Shown: positions 45,078-53,143 of the stretch, in pieces
How positions within the stretch are numbered: position 1 is the stretch's first letter
Layout of the letters: each line of letters starts with the position of its first letter
Source of the DNA: an uncultured Paludibaculum sp.
GTDB lineage: Bacteria > Acidobacteriota > Terriglobia > Bryobacterales > Bryobacteraceae
Reading direction: 5' to 3'
DNA: 64,000 nt
Assembly (NCBI RefSeq): GCF_963665245.1
Contig: NZ_OY762268.1
Span: forward strand, 124,001 to 188,000
Notes under the pieces: model-generated
Told to the model about the DNA's origin: nothing
Database searches by the model: none
The model's input: only the letters and a program-made list of their open reading frames with translations
Made by a program: the position numbers and the translations under genes

Positions 45078-46250
45078 CTACGTCGCGGGCTGCGAGTCTG
45101 GCGCCGGCTTGATCCACAGCCACAGCACGGCCGCCACCACGGCCAACCCCGCGGAGACCATGAGCGCCCCTTCCCAACCGATGGACGCGGCCAGCACCGG
45201 CGTCAGTGCGGGAGAGATCAATCCTCCGATGTTGCTGCCCGTATTCATGACACCTCCTCCGGCGCCACTGCGAGCTCCGGCGACGGCGGTCATGGTCGCC
45301 CAAAACGGCCCTTCGACGCTGAGTACCAGCGCCGTGGCCAGGGCCAGGCAGACCGCAGCCAGATAGGCGTGCTGTGTGTGGGCTCCGACGGCGATGAAGA
45401 GGCCCGAACCGGCCATGCCGGCGATGGGGATCACGCGGCGGTCAAAGGGAACGCGGTCGAACAGCCATCCGCCCAAAGGGATGGAGACGATGGAGAGCAA
45501 CCAGGGCAGGCTGCCAAAGAGGGCTCCGCGGAGGAGGTCGAAATGACGTACGTCGACAAGATAGAGGTAGAACCAGAAGACGAAGATATAGCCGACGTAG
45601 CCCTGCAACGAGTAGCTGAGAGTGAGCAGCAGGAAGCTGCGCGATTGCGGGCGGCCGGAGGGTGCGGCCACGGGGACCGCCGCGGCGTGATCCACGGGAC
45701 GTCGGCGCTGATTCATCCAGAAGAGGCTCACGGCGAAGGCGGGCAGGGAAGAGACCATCAGGGCTGTCCGCCAACCCCAGCGCACCATCAGAAACGAGAT
45801 GAGCGGAGGAGCAATGGCCGAGCCCAGCCCAATGGCGGCGACGACAAGCCCGTTGGCTCGTCCACGCTTCCCCGACGGCAGTGCTTGTGAAATGGCCTGT
45901 GCCGCCACGGGAAAGGTGGGTGCTTCGGCCACGCCCAAGGTGAAGCGTGCTGCCAGCAGGGCCGCCACGCTCGTGCCGGCGCCGGCCATCCAACCCGTGG
46001 CCGCCACCCAGCCGAGAGTGGCCCAGGCCAGGACACGCGGCGCGCCAAAGCGGTCGGCCAGCAGGCCTCCGGGGATCTGGCAGATGGCGTAGCCGACGAG
46101 GAAGGCGCTGAAGACGCGGCCCATCGCCTGCTGCGAGAGTCCCAACTCGCGCATCATGAGTACGCCTGCCACGGAAACGTTGACGCGGCAGAGGTAGCTT
46201 GCGGTGGCGGTGGCTGAGAGCAGGGCCACGAGACGCCAGGGCCGCGTCAA
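45078..46250 (-). CDS. MFS transporter (ACS/sugar phosphate-type)
   Basis: 390 residues with about 12 membrane helices. Helix 1 region ASYLCRVNVSVAGVLMMRELGLS, the A-motif loop GGLLADRFGAPRV, and GVAEAPTFPVAAQAISQALP resemble the anion:cation symporter group, like the permease at the left end of the window. Short for the family. Its ATG overlaps the stop of the GNAT gene (ATGA, 46247-46250), so acetyltransferase and exporter/importer are made together; an acetylated drug or metabolite exporter is one possibility, unproven. Confidence 0.85.
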   Translation of the reverse strand: MTRPWRLVALLSATATASYLCRVNVSVAGVLMMRELGLSQQAMGRVFSAFLVGYAICQIPGGLLADRFGAPRVLAWATLGWVAATGWMAGAGTSVAALLAARFTLGVAEAPTFPVAAQAISQALPSGKRGRANGLVVAAIGLGSAIAPPLISFLMVRWGWRTALMVSSLPAFAVSLFWMNQRRRPVDHAAAVPVAAPSGRPQSRSFLLLTLSYSLQGYVGYIFVFWFYLYLVDVRHFDLLRGALFGSLPWLLSIVSIPLGGWLFDRVPFDRRVIPIAGMAGSGLFIAVGAHTQHAYLAAVCLALATALVLSVEGPFWATMTAVAGARSGAGGGVMNTGSNIGGLISPALTPVLAASIGWEGALMVSAGLAVVAAVLWLWIKPAPDSQPAT

Positions 46251-46705
46251 GGCCGCACCAGTCGTTTGTGCATCAGGATCTCGGACGCACCCTGGATGAC
46301 ATAGTCAGGGAATTCGCCGGCCTGCGTGTAGCCGCGCCGTTCGTACAATTGCCTGGCGCGCGTGTTGAACGATGAGACGCACAGGAAGATGTGACGGGCC
46401 GCGGGGATCCATTGCTCCGCCGCATCGAGCAACATCGACCCGATGCCGCGGCCGCGGACCGAAGCGCTGGTCGCGATGGCGGCAATGTAGGGGGAGCCGG
46501 CTACTCCGGTCGGATGCAAAAGCAGAAATCCGAGAGGCTGACCGGACTCGCGGGCCATCAGTACGTGGAATTCGGGACCGCGGCAGCGAGCCAGGCAGGT
46601 CTCGAATCCACGGCCCAGGGTCAGCCAGGGATCGCTCTCCGCCATCAGGCGGGCACACCACTCCAAGTCGGAGTCCAGGGCAAGATCAACTACTACTTCA
46701 GGCAC
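46247..46705 (-). CDS. GNAT-family N-acetyltransferase
   Basis: 152 residues from GTG 46705, which follows GGAAG at good spacing; TTG 46729 would add eight residues. Acetyl-CoA site motif A is present: IAAIATSASVRGRGIGSMLLDAAEQW (R/Q-x-x-G-x-G/A). Motif B region is FNTRARQLYERRGYTQAGEF, the usual GNAT C-terminus. The substrate is not evident. Overlaps the following MFS gene by 4 nt. Confidence 0.85.
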   Translation of the reverse strand: MPEVVVDLALDSDLEWCARLMAESDPWLTLGRGFETCLARCRGPEFHVLMARESGQPLGFLLLHPTGVAGSPYIAAIATSASVRGRGIGSMLLDAAEQWIPAARHIFLCVSSFNTRARQLYERRGYTQAGEFPDYVIQGASEILMHKRLVRP

Positions 46706-46980
46706 GATGGTGCTTCCAGTTTGCACCAATCCGGGGTGGCGCGCTCCCGCCGGGGCGATGGAGTCCGGCCTCGCGCAACGCGGGCAGGCCGGTGATAGTG
46801 GCGGAAGCTATTCTGTTTCCACATGGTCGGCGGTGGTTGGCGATTGCACCCTACCTGTCTGGGCCTCAAGGAGTTGGAGAAATTCGAGACACGGCTTTTG
46901 TGCTACTATTTTTCCAATCCTTCAGGAACCGAAAGCCCATTGGGGCGAGTCGGGCCCAGCTGGGTTAGGAGGAATAAGTC

Positions 46981-47682
46981 ATGTTTGCATTCCGAGCATT
47001 GGGCCTCGGGCTGATGCTGTTTGCAGCTGGATCCCAGTTAGGCGCAACCACAATCCTCTCCGAGGGATTTCTCGACGTCACCACATTGAGCGCCGACGGC
47101 TGGGTCGTGACCAACAACAGCGCACCCGTTGGTTCGTCGGATTGGTTCCAAGGCAATCCGGCTGTCTTTCCCGCTCAGGGTGGACCCGGTGATTCCTACA
47201 TTGCCGCCGGCTTCAACAGCGCTTCCTTCGGAGGCGATATCAGCAACTGGCTAATTTCGCCTGAGTTTCTGGTCGACAACAACGTGGTGGTGTCGTTCTA
47301 TACCCGCACGGACAGCCCACAGTCGTTCGCGGACCGCGTGGAAGTCCGCCTAAGTCTGAATGGCGCCAGTACCGATGTCGGAACCACTGCAACTTCGGTA
47401 GGGGATTTCATAACCGTGATCCAACCCATCAATGCGGCACTAGATGTCGAGGGCTATCCCGGTTCCTGGACGAGGTATACGGTCACTCTGGCAGTTCCTG
47501 ATGGTGCGACGAATGGCCGCATTGCCTTCCGATATTTCGTGCCGAACACCGAATTGAACGGCAACTACATCGGTATCGACACTCTGGCGATTGCTGCTGT
47601 GCCCGAACCCTCGAGCCTTGGGTTGATAGCCGCCGGACTGGCCGCCCTCGCCTTGCGGCGCACGCGCCGGAACCGCACTTAG
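46981..47682 (+). CDS. PEP-CTERM-anchored exoprotein with choice-of-anchor J-type domain
   Basis: 233 residues; AGGAGGAA precedes the ATG. Signal peptide MFAFRALGLGLMLFAAGSQLGA. The body is a jelly-roll-like choice-of-anchor J domain (EGF-x-GW, SNWLISPEFLVDN, RVEVRLSLNG). The C-terminus has the PEP-CTERM sorting signal: VPEPSSLGLIAAGLAALA followed by Arg-rich residues, which is cut by an exosortase (not in this window) and linked to the envelope or exopolysaccharide. An extended -10-like TGCTACTAT at 46901-46909 may mark the promoter. Followed by two related genes 16 bp away. Confidence 0.9.
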   Translation: MFAFRALGLGLMLFAAGSQLGATTILSEGFLDVTTLSADGWVVTNNSAPVGSSDWFQGNPAVFPAQGGPGDSYIAAGFNSASFGGDISNWLISPEFLVDNNVVVSFYTRTDSPQSFADRVEVRLSLNGASTDVGTTATSVGDFITVIQPINAALDVEGYPGSWTRYTVTLAVPDGATNGRIAFRYFVPNTELNGNYIGIDTLAIAAVPEPSSLGLIAAGLAALALRRTRRNRT

Positions 47683-47698
47683 TCTCAGGAGGATCCGC

Positions 47699-48166
47699 AT
47701 GTCGAAGGTTGTCAGCCGAGTCGTTTTTGCGGCCACTGCCGTTGTCTTCGCGGCCACGGCACTATGCGCGGCCTCTGACGATCAGAAGCCTGCCACGGCG
47801 CAGGCGTCCGCCACAACGGACGCCAAGAAGCAATCGCCTCCCGGAGGTTCGGGAGGAGCCATGATCTTCATCGACCCCGCGACGGGCAAGACCCGCACGC
47901 CGGAACCCGGTGAGATCGAGGCCCTTACGGGCAGTAAGCTGAAGTCGCTGGCAGCGACCGCACCCACCGCAGCCGATCGGTTCAAGTCACCCACCGGGGC
48001 GGGAATAGGCCTCCGGCTGAGTGATGAGTCGATGAGCTATGCCGTCGTCACCATTTTGCCGAACGGAAAGCTCAAGCAGTCGTGTGTTACCGGTGCGACG
48101 GCGGCCTCCGCGGTGGCTGCCGGCGGCCAGACGCAGGCGGCGAAGGGGGCTCTCGATGAGAAGTAG
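47699..48166 (+). CDS. Exported post-PEP-CTERM-1-like domain protein
   Basis: 155 residues. A signal peptide is followed by a Thr/Ala/Lys-rich linker, then GGAMIFIDPATGKTRTPEPGE, resembling the post-PEP-CTERM-1 domain (G-x-x-V/I-x-IDPxTG) found next to PEP-CTERM genes. Position fits: 16 bp after the PEP-CTERM gene, with AGGAGGA upstream. The C-terminus (GIGLRLSDESMSYAVVTILPNG) is a short beta segment. Role unknown, presumed extracellular. Its last 11 nt overlap the next gene's start. Confidence 0.75.
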   Translation: MSKVVSRVVFAATAVVFAATALCAASDDQKPATAQASATTDAKKQSPPGGSGGAMIFIDPATGKTRTPEPGEIEALTGSKLKSLAATAPTAADRFKSPTGAGIGLRLSDESMSYAVVTILPNGKLKQSCVTGATAASAVAAGGQTQAAKGALDEK

Positions 48167-49568
48167 AATCCTCTCCGTGCTCGCACTCGCGGCTATCGCC
48201 CCCTACGGCTTGCACGCCGCGGCGACCATCACCATCGTCAACGGGGATCCGGCCGGCGTCGGATTCAACGATCCGACCGTGGTTGAGCCAGTGGGCGGCA
48301 ATGCGGGTACCACGCTCGGCCAGCAGCGGCTCAACGCTTTCCAGGCGGCCGCGAACAAGTGGGGCGCTACGCTGACCAGTTCCGTCACCATCCGTGTGCT
48401 GGCTACCTGGGAGGCCCTGGCGTGCACCGCGACCGGTGCCGTACTCGGCAGCGCCGGCGCGACTGAGGTATTCTCCGATTTTCCGGGTGCGCCAATGGCG
48501 GGCCATTGGTATGGGAAGGCACTAACCGCCAAACTGTACGGCGAGGACCCCGACCCAGAGACGGCGGACATCCGCGCGCGCTTTAACATCAACCTGGGAA
48601 ACGCCGGATGCCTGACGGGCGTTTTCTTCTACCTGGGCCTGGACAACAACCACGGTGCGAACGTCGACCTGGTAACCGTCCTGACCCACGAGTTTTCCCA
48701 CGGTCTTGGGTTCCAGACATTCACCAGCGGCTCGACTGGAGCGTACCTTGCCGGAGTTCCGACCATTGCGGACGCCTTCCTGATGAACCCGGCCACCAGC
48801 AAGCTCTGGGATACGATGACGGACGCCGAACGTGCCTCCTCGGCCGTCTCCGGCAACAGGCTTGTGTGGACGGGCCCGAATGTCACGGCCGCGGTCCCAA
48901 CGGTGCTGCAGCAAGGCGCGCCGAGTCTCAATGTGACAGCGCCGGCGACCGTATCCGGAAATTACCTGATTGGCACTGCCGCATTTGGGCCGGTGCTGAG
49001 TTCGCCCGGCGTGACCGGCGAGATTATGCCCGTTGTGGACACCGCCCCAAATCTGGGCCTGGCCTGTAATCCGCTCTCCGCTGCCAACGCTCTGGCGGTG
49101 AACGGCAAACTGGCGCTGGTCGACAGGGGCGTCTGCGGCTTCACCGTGAAGGCGGCCAATGTACAGGCCGCGGGTGCGATCGGCATGATCGTCGCCGATA
49201 ACGTAGCCGGAACTCCGCCGGCTGGCCTGGGTGGAGCCGATCCGACGATCACCATCCCGGCCGTGCGCATCACCTTGGCGGACGGGAACACGCTGAAGAC
49301 CGCGCTTGCCCGGCGCTCGCGCACTCATTCGGGCGTTTTCGCCACGGTCGGCATCAACCTCAGCCTTCGCTCTGGTGCTGATGTCCTCAACCATGCCCTG
49401 ATGTACGCGCCAAGTCCGTATCAGAGCGGTTCCTCGGTGTCGCACTTCGACGTGAGCGCGTTTCCCAACCAACTCATGGAGCCGGCCATCAACGGTGACC
49501 TGACGCACGAAGTCACTCCGCCGAACGACATGACGTTCCCGTTCCTGCTGGACATTGGCTGGAACTAG
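48156..49568 (+). CDS. Exported zinc metallopeptidase-like protein with PA domain
   Basis: 470 residues from ATG 48156, inside the preceding gene's end. Signal peptide MRSRILSVLALAAIAPYGLHA. A zinc motif HEFSHGLGF (HExxHxxGF) follows LVTVLTHE. A PA (protease-associated) domain is inserted after it: KLALVDRGVCGFTVKAANVQAAGAIGM and PAVRITLADGNTLK. The chain resumes with LMYAPSPYQSGSSVSHFD, a likely Met-turn and third-ligand region (the SHFD His is conserved in such proteins), and ends LLDIGWN. Such PA-domain peptidases often follow post-PEP-CTERM proteins. Probably cell-surface or secreted. Confidence 0.85.
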   Translation: MRSRILSVLALAAIAPYGLHAAATITIVNGDPAGVGFNDPTVVEPVGGNAGTTLGQQRLNAFQAAANKWGATLTSSVTIRVLATWEALACTATGAVLGSAGATEVFSDFPGAPMAGHWYGKALTAKLYGEDPDPETADIRARFNINLGNAGCLTGVFFYLGLDNNHGANVDLVTVLTHEFSHGLGFQTFTSGSTGAYLAGVPTIADAFLMNPATSKLWDTMTDAERASSAVSGNRLVWTGPNVTAAVPTVLQQGAPSLNVTAPATVSGNYLIGTAAFGPVLSSPGVTGEIMPVVDTAPNLGLACNPLSAANALAVNGKLALVDRGVCGFTVKAANVQAAGAIGMIVADNVAGTPPAGLGGADPTITIPAVRITLADGNTLKTALARRSRTHSGVFATVGINLSLRSGADVLNHALMYAPSPYQSGSSVSHFDVSAFPNQLMEPAINGDLTHEVTPPNDMTFPFLLDIGWN

Positions 49569-49582
49569 AACCTCGCGAGAAC

Positions 49583-49629
49583 AAAGCGGCTTCGTCGTGG
49601 ATTCCGTGTTCACGGCGAAGCCGCTTTTG
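49583..49629 (+). terminator. Intrinsic terminator after the PA-domain peptidase gene
   Basis: AAAGCGGCTTCG (49583-49594) pairs perfectly with CGAAGCCGCTTT (49616-49627), followed by TTG. The 21-nt loop has its own small CGTG/CACG pairing. It ends the PEP-CTERM gene cluster 15 bp after its last stop. Confidence 0.85.
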
Positions 49630-49721
49630 CGTGCGGGCCCTCTGGCGAACCACGGACCGTGCTTGTCCGGCATCTCGAAACCAGCGACAGTACAATCATC
49701 AGGGAAAGGAATCGATTCCAC

Positions 49722-50876
49722 GTGCCTGAACCGAATCACACCTCAAGGCGCACGCTGTTGCGCGGATTAGGCGGGGCTCTAGCCGTGCCGTTGCTGGCGG
49801 GTGCCGAGGAGAAGTCAGAGACCTACACCAATCCGCTGGGCATTGCCGTGGCTGACCCCTTTGTCCTGCGCGAGCCGGACGGGCGGTATGTCGTCTACGG
49901 AACCGGCGGTGGGCAAGGCTCCACCGCCTATCCGGCCTTCACATCCAGCGACCTCGTCCACTGGAAATCAATCGGTGAGACGTACCAGCGAAACCCCGCC
50001 GATTCCTGGTGCACCGACACGTTCTGGGCGCCGGCGGTGTACCACGTGAAGGACCGCTACTACATGTTCTACAGCGCGCAGTGGCGTGACAATCCCAACC
50101 ACGAGAAGGAAAACTACCGAATCGGCGCCGCGGTGTCCGACAAACCGGGCGGACCGTTCCGCGACATCCGCAACGCTCCCTTATTCGACCCCGGCTACCC
50201 GGCCATCGACGCCGATCTGCTGTTCGATTCCGACGGCAGGATCTACCTTTACTATTCACGCTGCTGCTACAAACATCCAATAGAGAGCGAACTGGCGGAT
50301 TGGGCGCGCAAGGAGAAGATCTACACCGAGATTGAGGAGAGTTGGATCTATGGTGTCGAAGTGAAGCCGGACTTCACCGGAACCATCGGCGAGCCCGTTC
50401 TTGTGTTGCGTCCCCCGGTGAGGCTCTCGGACAAGAACGCGGCTTGGGAGAACCTGTCGGTCACGACGAAGGAGGTCAACCGGCGGTGGACGGAAGGCCC
50501 GTGCTCCTTCAAACACGGTGGCCTCTACTATCTGATGTACTCCGCGAACCACTATCTGGGAGAGAACTACGCGCTCGGGTACGCCACGGCAAAGCGCCCA
50601 CTGGGGCCGTTCCAGAAGGCGTCGAACAATCCGGTCCTGCGTAAGAATACCGATCGCGGCGGCACGGTCTCCGGCCCCGCGCACAACTGCGTGACACTCT
50701 CGCCCGACGGGTCTGAGATGTTGTGCCTCTACGCCGGCAGAACGGCGGCCACCGGCAGTCGCAGAGTTCTCTTCCTGGACCGTATGGAGATCAGGAAGGA
50801 TGGGACGCTACTGGTGCATGGCCCCACGATGACGCCCCAGCCGATGCCGTCTCAAAAGCAACGGCGCGACGGATAG
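49722..50876 (+). CDS. Tat-exported glycoside hydrolase family 43 protein
   Basis: 384 residues from GTG 49722 (AAAGGAA upstream), placing a twin-arginine signal (HTSRRTLLRGLGG) at the N-terminus. Five-bladed propeller with the GH43 acidic triad: base D45 in VADPFVLREPDGRY, pKa-modulating D163 or D165 in AIDADLLFD, acid E258 in WTEGPCSFKHGGLYYLMYS. Other family motifs: FWAPAVYHVKDRYYMFYSA and GPAHNCVTLSPDG. Likely an arabinanase, xylosidase or galactanase; the specificity is not decidable. Alone in its transcription unit. Confidence 0.92.
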   Translation: MPEPNHTSRRTLLRGLGGALAVPLLAGAEEKSETYTNPLGIAVADPFVLREPDGRYVVYGTGGGQGSTAYPAFTSSDLVHWKSIGETYQRNPADSWCTDTFWAPAVYHVKDRYYMFYSAQWRDNPNHEKENYRIGAAVSDKPGGPFRDIRNAPLFDPGYPAIDADLLFDSDGRIYLYYSRCCYKHPIESELADWARKEKIYTEIEESWIYGVEVKPDFTGTIGEPVLVLRPPVRLSDKNAAWENLSVTTKEVNRRWTEGPCSFKHGGLYYLMYSANHYLGENYALGYATAKRPLGPFQKASNNPVLRKNTDRGGTVSGPAHNCVTLSPDGSEMLCLYAGRTAATGSRRVLFLDRMEIRKDGTLLVHGPTMTPQPMPSQKQRRDG

Positions 50877-50915
50877 CGGCGCCAGTATTGTTGAGCCGCC
50901 CGCGTGCCTGGCCAC

Positions 50916-51881
50916 TCATTCAGCGACAAACAGGCTCTCGGCGAAGGGCCAGGCTTCGTCTACCCACTGGGCCGCGACACGGAAGCCGGAAGCGGTGGCC
51001 AGGCGTGCGATCTCGGGGCGGGTGTATTTGTGACAGGTCTCGGTCCAGATGGTCTCGCCCTCCTCAAACAAGGTCACAAGGCCGCTGTGGCGCACGTTGA
51101 CCACCTGCCGCCGCTTCGACACCAGGTGCATTTCGATGCTCGAAGTCGTGTCGTTGAAGCGGGCCAGGTGCTGGAAGTGGCGAAGGTCGAAGTCTCCATC
51201 CAACTCACGGTTGATGCGCGCGAGCAGGTTCAAATTGAAGGCGGCCGTCACGCCGAGCGAGTCGTTATAGGCGTCCAGCATGAGGTCGACGCGTTTTGCG
51301 AGGTCGGTTCCCAGCAGCAGCGAATCACCGGGTTGCAGCGCGCCTCGAACTTCTTGCAGAAACTTCGCATCGGCGCCGGTGTCGAAATTGCCGATGGTGC
51401 TGCCGAGGAACAAGACCAGCATGTGCGCGCCGGCGGGTCTTGCGGCGGCCACGGAGTGCAAGCCGTCCAGGTACTCCCGCTCGATGCCAACGATGCTGAG
51501 GCAGTCAATGTCGTCCAGCTCCGCCGCGCAGGACGCGAGCGCTTTTGGCGAGATCTCAATGGGGTAGTAGGAAACCGGCCCGCGTTTGCACAAGGCGCCC
51601 AGAATCTGGCGCGTCTTCCTACCGCTGCCGCTGCCGAGCTCGGACACCAGCACCGGGTGCGGAATGCGGCTCACGATCTCCTTCGTATTTCGCGAGAGCA
51701 CACGCTCATCGGCGCGGGTCAGACCGTACTCCGGAAGCAGGCAGATCGCTTCGAACAATGCGGAGCCCAGGGCATCGTAGAAATACTTCGATGGCAGCTC
51801 CTTCCGTGGTCTGGTGAGCCCGCTGCGTACGTCGGCAGCGAACTGCTCAAGGGGGGCGATAGCGGTTGCTGTTGCGGCCAT
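50916..51881 (-). CDS. egtD: L-histidine N-alpha-methyltransferase EgtD
   Basis: 321 residues, the usual EgtD length. It trimethylates histidine to hercynine with SAM, the first step to ergothioneine. Signatures of the Methyltransf_33 family: LPSKYFYDALGSALFEAI, LPEYGLTRADERVL, SELGSGSGRKT (SAM loop), YYPIEISPKAL, LFLGSTIGNFD and MHLVSKRRQVV. Last gene of a five-gene minus-strand operon, 6 bp after egtB. There is no egtA, egtC or egtE in the window, so the route is probably the short one, where EgtB uses cysteine directly and an unlinked C-S lyase finishes. Confidence 0.93.
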   Translation of the reverse strand: MAATATAIAPLEQFAADVRSGLTRPRKELPSKYFYDALGSALFEAICLLPEYGLTRADERVLSRNTKEIVSRIPHPVLVSELGSGSGRKTRQILGALCKRGPVSYYPIEISPKALASCAAELDDIDCLSIVGIEREYLDGLHSVAAARPAGAHMLVLFLGSTIGNFDTGADAKFLQEVRGALQPGDSLLLGTDLAKRVDLMLDAYNDSLGVTAAFNLNLLARINRELDGDFDLRHFQHLARFNDTTSSIEMHLVSKRRQVVNVRHSGLVTLFEEGETIWTETCHKYTRPEIARLATASGFRVAAQWVDEAWPFAESLFVAE

Positions 51882-51887
51882 GGCGAT

Positions 51888-53141
51888 TCAGTCCTCCACG
51901 CTCACGCAGCGGAATCCTGCGTAGACGTATTGATACCTGGGTTGAAACCAGTTGCGGAAACTGCCGCGCAACATGCATGCGGCCGTGCGTACGCTGCCGC
52001 CCTTCAGTACGTAGTGCTGGCCGTCGAAGAAGTCAGCCGAGTAACCTGGGTAGAAAGGAAAGGAGCGGAATCCGGGCAATGGAGCAAACTGCGTGGACGT
52101 CCATTCCCACCCGTTGGCGAACAACCCGTCAACTCCGTACGCGCTGGAGCCGCGCGACTGCACAGGGGACGGATCCCAGACATCGCGCGGCGGATCATTG
52201 TGGTGTACAGCCGGGGCCTCAGCGGCCCGATGCCACTCCGCCTCGGTCGGCAGACGCTTGCACTGCCATCGAGCATACGCGCTCGCTTCGGCGTGACTGA
52301 CGTAGACCGGCCAGTCGACGGGCAGCGCCAGCTCGTCGAACATTGACCGGTACACCCATCGGCCGTCGCGATTCGCCCAGAACGCTGGATGTGCGATGCC
52401 ATGTTGCAGCTTCCACGCCCAATCCTCATCCGTCCAGAGCGCGCGGTTGTCATAGCCGCCTTCCTCAAGGAATTGGAGGAATTGCCCATTGCTGACTTTG
52501 TACCTGTCGATAGAGAACGCGGGGACCTGGATGGTCTGTTCCTCGAACTCGTTGCACCAGCCGAAGACATCGGATTCGCGGCGCAGGCCCAGTGTGGCAG
52601 GACCCGAGGGCACGCGCACCGATGCCGGGGTCCACGGTCCGGCGTCCAGTACGCGGCGTACGGCACGGCGCGTCTTCCGCTCAAACGGCATCTGGTGGAA
52701 CATGTAGGCCAGCGTCTCGGCATGCATCAGACGGTGTTCGATCGCGACGTTCAGCAGGAGCTCGGGATTGGACACCTTTCCGAGCACACCGTCGAGAGCG
52801 CCGCGAACGCGGTTCCTGTAGTCCTCCACCTGTTCGAGACGCGGCCAATCCCGTGGCGTGTCCGATGGCAACTGCCCGTCTATGGGGTCGATGCCGAAGG
52901 CAAACAGGCGGTCCAACAGCGGCTGGGTGCTGGTCAGACCGCAGGGCCCGCTGAGCAAATTCCAGTCGAACGCCTCAAGGTGACCGCGGTAGAAGACGAT
53001 CCGATGGCGTTCGGGAATCGGCCGATCGTAGATCGCCTCGGGCTGCACGATTTGAAAGAGCGCATCGGTCTCCTCTCTTGCCTGATGAAGCCGGCCGATC
53101 AGCGTCTGGTAGTCATGGGCAACAGCTCCGTGGGTTGCCAT
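51888..53141 (-). CDS. egtB: Ergothioneine sulfoxide synthase EgtB
   Basis: 417 residues. A non-haem iron enzyme that joins a thiol to hercynine with oxygen. The N-terminal DinB-like bundle carries the three-histidine iron site: H54 in YRGHLEAFDW, and H136 and H140 in AIEHRLMHAETLAYM, matching H51, H134 and H138 of the characterised mycobacterial enzyme. The C-terminal half is an FGE-sulfatase/C-type-lectin fold with YVSHAEASAYARW, CKRLPTEAEWHRAAE, NGWEWTSTQF, LKGGSVRT and YAGFRCV. Two nucleotides after the oxidoreductase gene and 6 bp before egtD. Whether Cys or gamma-Glu-Cys is used cannot be read directly; absence of egtA and egtC nearby favours Cys. Confidence 0.93.
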   Translation of the reverse strand: MATHGAVAHDYQTLIGRLHQAREETDALFQIVQPEAIYDRPIPERHRIVFYRGHLEAFDWNLLSGPCGLTSTQPLLDRLFAFGIDPIDGQLPSDTPRDWPRLEQVEDYRNRVRGALDGVLGKVSNPELLLNVAIEHRLMHAETLAYMFHQMPFERKTRRAVRRVLDAGPWTPASVRVPSGPATLGLRRESDVFGWCNEFEEQTIQVPAFSIDRYKVSNGQFLQFLEEGGYDNRALWTDEDWAWKLQHGIAHPAFWANRDGRWVYRSMFDELALPVDWPVYVSHAEASAYARWQCKRLPTEAEWHRAAEAPAVHHNDPPRDVWDPSPVQSRGSSAYGVDGLFANGWEWTSTQFAPLPGFRSFPFYPGYSADFFDGQHYVLKGGSVRTAACMLRGSFRNWFQPRYQYVYAGFRCVSVED

Positions 53142-53143
53142 TG

